This document shows positions 17,447 through 24,822 of a DNA stretch of 64,000 nucleotides, one piece after another. Numbering within the stretch: the first letter of the stretch is position 1; each line of letters opens with the position of its first letter. This DNA is from DAIDKA01 sp036489445 (lineage in GTDB: Bacteria > Pseudomonadota > Gammaproteobacteria > Steroidobacterales > Steroidobacteraceae), in the NCBI GenBank assembly GCA_036489445.1, contig DASXFV010000017.1, positions 1 to 64,000 on the forward strand, in the 5' to 3' direction. The notes under the pieces are model-generated. The model was not told the origin of the DNA, did not search any database, and worked only from the letters and a program-made list of their open reading frames with translations. The position numbers were made by a program, and so were the translations under genes.

Positions 17447-18490
17447 ATGTCCGACCTCAAAAGCATTCCCGTAGTCCTGGAGCCCGTGCGGGCGCGCAGC
17501 GGGGAAAAGTACCTGACACCCCAGGGGTTCACGGCCATCCGCGACGGCGTCAAAGCGCGCGGCAGTCCGGAACCCGGCGTCAGCGGCAATCCGGGGCCCA
17601 AGCCCCCGTGGTTGCGCGCCAGGATGCCCTCCGGGGCGGCCTTCCAGCGGGTCAAGAATGCGGTCCACGAGCATCGTCTGGCGACGGTGTGCGAGGAGGC
17701 CAAGTGTCCGAATATCGGGGAGTGCTGGAACGCCGGAACGGCGACCATCATGCTCATGGGCGCGGTGTGCACGCGCGCCTGCCGTTTCTGTGCGGTGGAT
17801 ACCGGCAATCCGCACGGCTGGTTGGATGCCGAGGAGCCGCTCAATGCGGCCCGCACGGTTGAGCTGATGCAGCTCAAGTACGTGGTGCTGACCTCCGTGA
17901 ATCGTGATGACCTGCCCGATGGCGGCGCGGGTCACTACGCAGCCTGCGTGCGGGCGATTCGCGAGCGCACTCCCGAAACGGCCGTGGAGGCCCTGACCCC
18001 GGACTTCCAGGGCGTGCTGCGGGATGTGGCAACCGTGGTGGACTCAGGGCTGCAGGTGTTCGCCCAGAATGTGGAAACCGTGCGCCGTCTGACCCATCCG
18101 GTTCGGGATCCCCGCGCGGGCTATGAGCAGACCTTGAACGTGCTCGCACATGCCAAGCGCCACAATCCGGCGGTACTGACCAAGACCAGCCTCATGCTGG
18201 GCCTGGGCGAAACCTTTGCCGAGGTGATTCAGACCTTGGACGATCTGCGCGCCGTGGGGGTGGACCTGCTGACGCTGGGCCAGTATCTGCGGCCCACGGC
18301 CCATCACCTGGCGGTACAACGCTACGTCAGCCCGGCGCAATTTGCGGAACTGCGCCAGGAGGCATTACGGCGGGGTTTCGTGGAATGCGTGGCCGGGCCG
18401 CTGGTGCGCTCCAGCTATCGTGCCGAGCAGGCGTTGAACCGCAACAACGCCGGCCTCGACCAGGGGCCGCTGGTGGCTGCCGGAACGTGA
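17447..18490 (+). CDS. lipA: Lipoyl synthase
   Basis: LipA is a radical-SAM enzyme that inserts two sulfurs into protein-bound octanoyl groups. From the ATG at 17447 it has 347 residues. The sacrificial auxiliary iron-sulfur cluster motif CEEAKCPNIGEC and the radical-SAM motif CTRACRFC are both present, and an RSSYRAEQ segment near the C-terminus supplies the last auxiliary ligand. An upstream extension of the frame overlaps murU and is rejected. The stop overlaps the lipB GTG. The gene order lipA-lipB is reversed relative to E. coli. Confidence 0.96.
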   Translation: MSDLKSIPVVLEPVRARSGEKYLTPQGFTAIRDGVKARGSPEPGVSGNPGPKPPWLRARMPSGAAFQRVKNAVHEHRLATVCEEAKCPNIGECWNAGTATIMLMGAVCTRACRFCAVDTGNPHGWLDAEEPLNAARTVELMQLKYVVLTSVNRDDLPDGGAGHYAACVRAIRERTPETAVEALTPDFQGVLRDVATVVDSGLQVFAQNVETVRRLTHPVRDPRAGYEQTLNVLAHAKRHNPAVLTKTSLMLGLGETFAEVIQTLDDLRAVGVDLLTLGQYLRPTAHHLAVQRYVSPAQFAELRQEALRRGFVECVAGPLVRSSYRAEQALNRNNAGLDQGPLVAAGT

Positions 18491-19125
18491 ACGCCCAGCC
18501 GCAGCCTGCGGATGAGCGCGGTCCCATTGTTCGGCATTTCGGTCAGGTCGACTATGAGGCGATCTGGCGGCGCATGCAGCAGTTCAACGCTACGCGCACT
18601 GCGCAAACCGCGGATGAGCTGTGGTTCCTGGAGCATCCGCCAGTGTTCACATTGGGTATGGCGGGCCGTCGCGAGCATCTGCTCACGCCGGGTGACATCC
18701 CCGTGGTGCAGACGGATCGGGGTGGTCAGGTCACCTACCATGGTCCCGGGCAGCTCGTGGTCTATACGCTGCTCGATCTGCGCCGTGCGGGCCTCGGAGT
18801 GCGCGACCTGGTGACGGCGCTGGAGCAGTCGGTGATCCGGTACGCCGCAGGGCTGGGCGTCACGGCGGTCGCGCGCCGCGAGGCTCCAGGGGTGTACGTG
18901 GAGGGGCGCAAGCTGGCCAGTGTCGGCATCCGGATTCGACGCGGGAGCAGCTACCATGGCCTGGCGCTGAACGTGAACATGGACCTCGAGCCCTTCCGGC
19001 GCATCAATCCATGCGGCTATGCCGGGCTCGCGATGACGCAGCTGGCGCAGATCACCACGGTGTCCGACCCGGGCGTGGCCGCAGCGGGTATCCGGCCGCA
19101 TTTGCTGGCCGCATTGCGGCTATAA
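18487..19125 (+). CDS. lipB: Octanoyl-[ACP]:protein N-octanoyltransferase
   Basis: LipB moves octanoate from acyl carrier protein to the lipoyl domains on which LipA acts. From the GTG at 18487 (overlapping the lipA stop) it has 212 residues. Conserved DRGGQVTYHGPGQLV is at about 77-91; the catalytic pair is Lys142 in EGRKLASVG and Cys176 in INPCGYAG. The last bases of the gene overlap the putative operator of sbp. Confidence 0.96.
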   Translation: MNAQPQPADERGPIVRHFGQVDYEAIWRRMQQFNATRTAQTADELWFLEHPPVFTLGMAGRREHLLTPGDIPVVQTDRGGQVTYHGPGQLVVYTLLDLRRAGLGVRDLVTALEQSVIRYAAGLGVTAVARREAPGVYVEGRKLASVGIRIRRGSSYHGLALNVNMDLEPFRRINPCGYAGLAMTQLAQITTVSDPGVAAAGIRPHLLAALRL

Positions 19126-19138
19126 CCATTTTATAACC
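19121..19138 (+). promoter_or_regulatory. Putative response-regulator box upstream of sbp
   Basis: Two direct 7-bp repeats TATAACC (19121-19127 and 19132-19138) are separated by 4 bp, giving an 11-bp period. A site identical at 16 of 18 positions lies upstream of cysA on the minus strand (26740-26723). This geometry matches sites bound by PhoB/OmpR-family regulators, and such a regulator is encoded in the cys operon. The site ends 9 nt before a CTGACA -35 candidate. Confidence 0.6.
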
Positions 19139-19147
19139 CGTGCACGA

Positions 19148-19176
19148 CTGACAACCGTACGACTGCGCTCTAGCAT
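19148..19176 (+). promoter_or_regulatory. Putative sbp promoter
   Basis: CTGACA at 19148-19153 (5 of 6 matches to the -35 consensus) and TAGCAT at 19171-19176 (4 of 6 to the -10) are 17 bp apart. They lie just downstream of the direct-repeat box and 38 nt before the sbp start. The corresponding position upstream of cysA has TAGGAT at a similar distance from its box. Confidence 0.5.
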
Positions 19177-19214
19177 CGGGGGATTGTAAGCCTGCGAACG
19201 TTCCGCGGAGAGTG

Positions 19215-20225
19215 ATGATGAAATTGCGACTGTGGCTGGCATTGGTGTCGTTGTGCGCGGTCGTGCTGGGCGCGCCCCTGGCACAGGCTGCCAGTGTCTC
19301 GATCCTGAATGTCTCCTACGACCCCACCCGCGAGCTGTACGTGAGCTACAACGCGGAGTTCGCGCGCTACTGGAAGGCCAAAACGGGTCAGGATGTGCGC
19401 GTCAATCAGTCGCATGGGGGCTCGGGTAAGCAGGCGCGCGCGGTTATCGAGGGATTGCCGGCGGATGTGGTGACGCTGGCCCTGGCGGGCGATATCGATG
19501 CAATCGCCACGCGCGGCAAGCTGCTGCCGCTGAATTGGCAGAGCCGCCTGCCGGACAACAGCGCGCCCTACACCTCCACGATCGTGTTCCTGGTGCGCAA
19601 GGGCAATCCCAAGCATATCAAGGACTGGGGTGATCTCATCAAGCCGGGAATCGGTGTCATCACCCCGAACCCCAAGACCTCAGGCGGCGCCCGCTGGAAT
19701 TACCTGGCGGCCTGGGCCTGGGCCAAACACCAACCCGGTGGCAATGATGCCAAGGCCAAGGAATTCGTGCGCCAGTTATTTGCCAATGTCCCGGTGCTGG
19801 ACACGGGGGCCCGCGGTGCGACCTCGACCTTTGTCCAGCGCGGCATCGGCGATGTACTCATCGCGTGGGAAAACGAGGCCTTCCTGGCGATCAAGGAAGT
19901 GGGGAGCGATCAGTTCCAGATCGTGGTTCCGTCGTTGAGTATCCTCGCAGAGCCCTCGGTCGCGGTGGTCGACCAGGTCGCCCTCAGGCACGGCACCACC
20001 ACCCTCGCCACTGAGTACCTGAAGCACCTGTACAGCAGGGAAGGCCAGGAAATCATCGCGAAGAACTTCTATCGTCCCCGCGATCCGGAGGTGGCGAAGG
20101 AGTATGCCAACCAGTTTCCGAAACTACAGCTGGTCACCATCGCTGACTTTGGCGGCTGGGCCAAGGCGTCCAAGGATCACTTTGAGGACGGTGCCAGCTT
20201 CGACCAGGTGTACGGGCAGAAGTAG
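19215..20225 (+). CDS. sbp: Sulfate-binding protein, periplasmic
   Basis: This is the periplasmic solute-binding subunit of a sulfate/thiosulfate ABC importer. It has about 336 residues, with a signal peptide ending near PLAQA-A. Typical family features are SYDPTRELY near the mature N-terminus, NQSHGGSGKQARAVIEG (sulfate-binding loop) and ITPNPKTSGGARWNYLAAW. ATGs at 19215 and 19218 follow a GGAG ribosome-binding site; 19218 has the better spacing. It is read towards the regulator genes; the transporter genes lie on the other strand about 3 kb away. Confidence 0.93.
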   Translation: MMKLRLWLALVSLCAVVLGAPLAQAASVSILNVSYDPTRELYVSYNAEFARYWKAKTGQDVRVNQSHGGSGKQARAVIEGLPADVVTLALAGDIDAIATRGKLLPLNWQSRLPDNSAPYTSTIVFLVRKGNPKHIKDWGDLIKPGIGVITPNPKTSGGARWNYLAAWAWAKHQPGGNDAKAKEFVRQLFANVPVLDTGARGATSTFVQRGIGDVLIAWENEAFLAIKEVGSDQFQIVVPSLSILAEPSVAVVDQVALRHGTTTLATEYLKHLYSREGQEIIAKNFYRPRDPEVAKEYANQFPKLQLVTIADFGGWAKASKDHFEDGASFDQVYGQK

Positions 20226-20232
20226 CCGCCGG

Positions 20233-20907
20233 CTATTCCACCATCAGCTTGTAGCCCGCCCCGGTCGCGGTCTGCAGGATCTGTGGCAGGGACGGATCCG
20301 CTTCGATCTTCTGCCGCAGCCGATGCACCAGCTGCTTGAGCAACTGCCGGTCGCCGGAATTGCGATGTCCCCAGATGTGCACCAGCAGACGGTCCGAACC
20401 CACCGTGCGGCCGGCATTGACCAGCAGCATCTGCAGCAGCCGCAGTTCGAGCTTGGTGAGACGCACGGCCTCAGCCGTGCCGATCTGCACGGTATGGTCC
20501 TCCACATTCAGCCGTATCCTGCCCAGGGCCAGGGGGCCTGAATTCTCCATGCCGGCGCGGCGCATCAGCGCCTTGATGCGCGCCAGCAGGGTGCGCGGAC
20601 TGAAGGGCTTGGTCAGGTAGTCATCGGCGCCCAGTTCCAGCGACCGCACCAGATCCTCCTCTTCGTTGCGCGCGGTGAGCATCATGATGGGCACGGCTGA
20701 CTGGGTGCGGATGGTCTCGCAGACCTTGAAGCCGCTGGCGCCGGGCATGTTGATGTCGAGGACCAGCAGATCAGGAGCTTCGCTCGCGAACAGGGTGAGT
20801 GCGGCGGTGCCATCCGCTGCCTTGACGGGTAGATAGCCCGCCTGGGACAGCGTGAAGGCGATCAGCTCCAGCAGATCACGGTCGTCATCGGCGATCAAGA
20901 CTTTCAT
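20233..20907 (-). CDS. PhoB/OmpR-family response regulator (sulfate locus)
   Basis: The 224-residue protein has a receiver domain with the acidic pocket ADDD at 6-9, phosphoacceptor Asp51 (LVLDINMP), Thr78 and Lys100 (TKPF), followed by a winged-helix DNA-binding domain from about 125 to 222 (TKLELRLLQMLLVNAG, GHRNSGDRQLLKQLVHRLRQKIE, ATGAGYKL). It lies directly behind the histidine kinase, at the end of the cysA-cysT-cysW-kinase-regulator run. This family binds 7-bp direct repeats with 4-bp spacers, and two such sites flank this locus. That it regulates sulfate uptake is an inference. Confidence 0.88.
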   Translation of the reverse strand: MKVLIADDDRDLLELIAFTLSQAGYLPVKAADGTAALTLFASEAPDLLVLDINMPGASGFKVCETIRTQSAVPIMMLTARNEEEDLVRSLELGADDYLTKPFSPRTLLARIKALMRRAGMENSGPLALGRIRLNVEDHTVQIGTAEAVRLTKLELRLLQMLLVNAGRTVGSDRLLVHIWGHRNSGDRQLLKQLVHRLRQKIEADPSLPQILQTATGAGYKLMVE

Positions 20908-20908
20908 A

Positions 20909-23071
20909 TCAGGGGCTTCCGGGCTCGATGGGCAGTGTAAAGCTGAACCGGGTGCGATCCTGGGGCGTGCGCTGGACCACTATGGTGCCACCGTGGCGCT
21001 CGATCACCGACTTGACGATCCACAGTCCGAGGCCCAAACCGCCGGGTTCGGGCTCGGCATCCGTGCCGCGGCGAAAGCGCTCAAAGATGCTGTCCGTGTC
21101 GCCATCGGGAACACCCGGACCTTCATCCTCCACCCAGGTTTCAACCTGGGTGGCGCTGACCGTGGCGCCAATACGCAGCACCGAACCGTCCGGGGAGAAC
21201 TTGTTGGCGTTGGCGATGAGATTCACGAACACCTGGGTCAGACGGGTCTTGTCGCCACGGACCAGCGGCAGGTCCTCGGGCAGTTCCACCTCCAGTGTCT
21301 GCTGACGCTGCAGGAGGAGCGATTCCACCAACGCATGGGCATCCAGGGCCACCTCGCCCAGTGACACGCTCTGATGCCGGATACTCAATAGTCCGGATTC
21401 AATGCGGACGCTTTCCAGCAGATTGTCGATGAGGCGCGTCAGCCGCAGGGTGCCGCGCTCCAAGGATACCACCAGCTTCTCGCGCGCCTGTGGCTGCATG
21501 GTGAGCAGCCCGTCGCGCAGCAACTCGATGGAGGCCAGTTGGGCGGCCAGCGGGGTGCGGAACTCGTGCGAGATGTTGGCGAGGACGCTATCGCGCGCGC
21601 GCCGGACCGCTTCGAGCTCGGTTTCATCGCGCAGCACCTGCACCTGCAGGCCCTCGACCATGCCGGAGCTGGTGATGATGGTGGTGCGGGGCGCGGCATC
21701 ATTGATGGCCAGCCGTTCCAGAGACTGCGCCGTACCGGCGGTGCGGGCGCGCAGGATGGGACAGTCCACCTCACACGGACGCACGCCGTTCACCTTCTGT
21801 GGCATCAGGAGGTCCCCGCAGAAGCGGCCGACCGCCGCCTGCGGATCCACCCCCAGCAGCTTGGCGGCCCGGGGGTTCAGATAGCGGATGTTGCGATCGC
21901 GGTCCACCGCGAACACGCCTTCGACGATGCCTGCCAGCACGCCCTGGGCTTCGGCCTCACTCCGTCGCAGCGTGCCGGTGAGATCCACCAGGTTGCGGCG
22001 CATGTCCTCCATGGTGCGCGCCAGGGCGCCCACCTCGGCGGTACCCCCCACCGGGATCGAGGTCGAGAAGTCACCCCGGGACAGCCGTTGCGCGGCTTGC
22101 GTGAGGTCCTGGACCGGGCCCGCCACAAACTGCCCGAGCACGGCGCCAGCCAATATCGCCAGTAGCGCCAGCACCAGCGCGGTGACCAGCAAACGGTGGA
22201 TGAGCGAGCGGATCTCACTGTCGATCTGCGCCGCGGGCAGGCGCGCCTCGATCAAGGCGATGGCCTCTCCGGTATTGGTGAACAGGGGAAAGCTCGCCAC
22301 AAACAGATCCAGTGGTTGGATATGCGCCACGGCGTAGTGACCGTCCGCAAGACCGGCGCTGTGGACGCTGGTCAGCTGGTCCACGGGCGCAGTGGTCCAG
22401 CTGCGGTAATCGATGAGCCGGATCGACAGACCCGCCGCCATGCTCAGATTGGTGCCCAGCTGTGCGTCCAGACGACGCACCACGATGATGGCGAGGCCTG
22501 AGTGCCCGCTCACCGGTACCGTCGCACCGAATACGGCGGTGGGACTGGCCACCGGAGCGGCCAGGAAGATATGTCCCTGGGCGCCGATACTCAGGAAGAT
22601 TTCGGTCCACGGCACGCTGATTCCGGCGCTCGAGAGCAGGCTGGCCCCATCGAAAATGGCGCAGGAATCAGCAGCTTCAGCTGGACACAATCGGCTCAGC
22701 AGCGAGTCAAGTTGCCGGGAGCGGGCTTTCTCGGCGCTGGTCCGTGCGTTGGCTTGGGTGTTGAGCGTAGGCTCGGTGACCACCTGCAGCGCCGCCTGCA
22801 TGGCCGGCGCATCGCCGATGGAACGTGCTGAGGCGAGGGTGTCCTCCTCCATGCGACGCAGGGTCTCGCGTGCCATGGCGCCCCCCAGCTGTACCCGGGC
22901 GGTCCCCTGGCTGTCGACCAGCTGCCGCAGGCGGTCACCCGCGTAGAGGGAGAGGCCGCCGGCCACCATCAGCACGATGACGACTTCACTGCCCGCCAGC
23001 CACCAGCGCAGCCGTGTCGTCGCTGGGTCGATTCGCAGCCGCTCGAGCAAACGTCGCAGATGATCCAGCAT
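20909..23071 (-). CDS. Membrane histidine kinase with cysteine-containing PAS domain (sulfate locus)
   Basis: From the ATG at 23071 the protein has 720 residues. There is one membrane segment near 26-46, an extracytoplasmic sensor of about 245 residues (with Cys129 and Cys137), a second membrane segment at about 292-316, a HAMP domain (about 317-370), a PAS domain (about 374-490), and the kinase core: His502 in ISHEFRTPLA, and the ATP-binding NLIANANKFSPDG, DEGPGVP and GLGLGLWIVK. The PAS region holds Cys418, Cys433 and Cys437 in a CGD...PCEVDCP pattern that could bind a metal or respond to redox state (inference). It begins 8 nt after the cysW stop. The signal is unknown. Confidence 0.88.
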   Translation of the reverse strand: MLDHLRRLLERLRIDPATTRLRWWLAGSEVVIVLMVAGGLSLYAGDRLRQLVDSQGTARVQLGGAMARETLRRMEEDTLASARSIGDAPAMQAALQVVTEPTLNTQANARTSAEKARSRQLDSLLSRLCPAEAADSCAIFDGASLLSSAGISVPWTEIFLSIGAQGHIFLAAPVASPTAVFGATVPVSGHSGLAIIVVRRLDAQLGTNLSMAAGLSIRLIDYRSWTTAPVDQLTSVHSAGLADGHYAVAHIQPLDLFVASFPLFTNTGEAIALIEARLPAAQIDSEIRSLIHRLLVTALVLALLAILAGAVLGQFVAGPVQDLTQAAQRLSRGDFSTSIPVGGTAEVGALARTMEDMRRNLVDLTGTLRRSEAEAQGVLAGIVEGVFAVDRDRNIRYLNPRAAKLLGVDPQAAVGRFCGDLLMPQKVNGVRPCEVDCPILRARTAGTAQSLERLAINDAAPRTTIITSSGMVEGLQVQVLRDETELEAVRRARDSVLANISHEFRTPLAAQLASIELLRDGLLTMQPQAREKLVVSLERGTLRLTRLIDNLLESVRIESGLLSIRHQSVSLGEVALDAHALVESLLLQRQQTLEVELPEDLPLVRGDKTRLTQVFVNLIANANKFSPDGSVLRIGATVSATQVETWVEDEGPGVPDGDTDSIFERFRRGTDAEPEPGGLGLGLWIVKSVIERHGGTIVVQRTPQDRTRFSFTLPIEPGSP

Positions 23072-23079
23072 GTGATGCG

Positions 23080-23949
23080 TCAGCGGCGCTTGTAGCCGCG
23101 CCGCTCGACCAGGGTCTTGATCACCAGTGTGATCACAGCCAGCAGCGTCAGCAGCGAGGCCACCGCGAAGGCGCCAACGGTGTTGTACTCGCCGTAAAGG
23201 ATTTGGATATGCAGGGGCAGCGTATTGGTGAGGCCTCGGATGTGTCCGGATACCACGGAGACCGCGCCGAACTCGCCCATGGCGCGGGCATTGCAGAGGA
23301 TGATGCCGTAGATCAGCCCCCACCGCACCTTCGGCAGGGTGACACGGAAGAACGTGAGCCAGCCGCCGGCACCCAGCGTGATCGCGGCTTCCTCCTCATC
23401 ATTGCCCAGTTGCTGCATCAGGGGAATCAGCTCGCGCGCCACGTACGGGAAGGTCACGAACATGGTCGCGATGATGATGCCGGGCAGCGCGAAGATGATG
23501 CTGATGTTGTGCTCCTGCAGCCAGGGACCGAACCAGCCCTGCAGCCCGAACACCAGCACATAGATCAGGCCGGCTATGACCGGGGAGACTGCCATCGGCA
23601 GGTCGATGAGCGTGGTGAAGAAGCTCTTGCCGCGGAATTCAAATTTGGCGATGCACCAGGCCGCGGCGAGTCCGAACAGCGTGTTGGCGGGCACCACCAC
23701 CGCCGCTGTGGTCAATGTCAGCCGGATTGCGGACAGGGTGTCCGGATCATGAAATTCCGCCAGGTATGCCTGAATGCCCTTGGCGAATGCCGTGGCAAAC
23801 ACCGTGATCAGCGGGGCGAAGAGCAGTGCAGCCAGGAACAGCATCGACACGCCGATCAGCAGCCAACGCATGAGGTTGCCGAGCAGGGAGTCATGACCCG
23901 GCCGCGAGCGCAGCTCCGTCAGCATTGCCTGTGAAGGACCGCCCGCCAT
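23080..23949 (-). CDS. cysW: Sulfate ABC transporter permease CysW
   Basis: One of the two inner-membrane permease subunits of the sulfate/thiosulfate importer. It has 289 residues with about six membrane segments. The ATPase-docking EAA loop is visible (EEEAAITLGAGGWLTFFRVTLPK). The start directly abuts the cysT stop. Downstream, the kinase gene follows after 8 nt. Confidence 0.92.
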   Translation of the reverse strand: MAGGPSQAMLTELRSRPGHDSLLGNLMRWLLIGVSMLFLAALLFAPLITVFATAFAKGIQAYLAEFHDPDTLSAIRLTLTTAAVVVPANTLFGLAAAWCIAKFEFRGKSFFTTLIDLPMAVSPVIAGLIYVLVFGLQGWFGPWLQEHNISIIFALPGIIIATMFVTFPYVARELIPLMQQLGNDEEEAAITLGAGGWLTFFRVTLPKVRWGLIYGIILCNARAMGEFGAVSVVSGHIRGLTNTLPLHIQILYGEYNTVGAFAVASLLTLLAVITLVIKTLVERRGYKRR

Positions 23950-24813
23950 CTAGCGCCCCGTAGCTGTGGACCGGCGGCGTCCCCAGCTCTGCAAGTGGTT
24001 GATGGCCCACAGACCCAGGAAGGAGATGCTGAGCATGACGCAGCCCAGGGCGGCCGCGCCGTGATAGTCGTACTCCTCCAGGCGGATGACAATCAGGACC
24101 GGGGTGATCTCGGTCTTGAAGGGCAGATTGCCGGCAATGAAGATCACCGAGCCGTATTCGCCGACACCGCGCGCGAAGGCCAGCGCGAAGCCGGTGAGCA
24201 TGGCCGGGACGACGGTGGGCAGGATGATGTGCCGGAACACGTAGAAGCGGTTGGCACCGAGGATTTCGGCCGCATCCTCGAGGTCGCGCTGCACCTCGGC
24301 CAGAGCAGGTTGGACGGTGCGCACCATGAAGGGCATGCCGATCAGCGTGAGCGCGATGGTGATGCCGATCCAGGTATAGGCCACCTTGATGCCCGCCAGC
24401 TCCAGGTACCGGCCCAGCCAGCCGTTCTGTGCGAACACGGTGGCGAGCGCGATGCCGGAAACGGCCGTTGGCAGTGCGAACGGCAGATCGATCAGCGCAT
24501 CGATGAGCTTGCGGCCGGGGAAGTCGTAACGCACCAGGGTCCAGGCCAGGATGAAACCAAACACCAGGTTGATGGTGGCGGCGAGCAAGGATGCGCCGAA
24601 GGACAGACGGTAGGAAGCCAGCGCCCGCGCGCTGAAGACGGTATGAATGAACTCAGCCCAGTGCATGGAGCCGGCCATGCTGACCAGCGCCGCCAGCGGG
24701 ATGAGCACAATGGCACTCAGAAAGAAGCTCGTGAAACCAAAGGTCAGACCAAAGCCCGGCAGAATGCTGGGCTGCATGAACGGCCGTTTATCGGCTGTTT
24801 CCAGTGTTGCCAC
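23950..24813 (-). CDS. cysT: Sulfate ABC transporter permease CysT (CysU)
   Basis: Second permease subunit, 287 residues, about six membrane segments. The N-terminus carries the CysT-type PGFGLTFGFTSFFLS stretch, and the EAA loop reads DLEDAAEILGANRFYVFRHIILP. It lies 9 nt behind cysA and abuts cysW. Confidence 0.92.
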   Translation of the reverse strand: MATLETADKRPFMQPSILPGFGLTFGFTSFFLSAIVLIPLAALVSMAGSMHWAEFIHTVFSARALASYRLSFGASLLAATINLVFGFILAWTLVRYDFPGRKLIDALIDLPFALPTAVSGIALATVFAQNGWLGRYLELAGIKVAYTWIGITIALTLIGMPFMVRTVQPALAEVQRDLEDAAEILGANRFYVFRHIILPTVVPAMLTGFALAFARGVGEYGSVIFIAGNLPFKTEITPVLIVIRLEEYDYHGAAALGCVMLSISFLGLWAINHLQSWGRRRSTATGR

Positions 24814-24822
24814 GGGCTTGCC

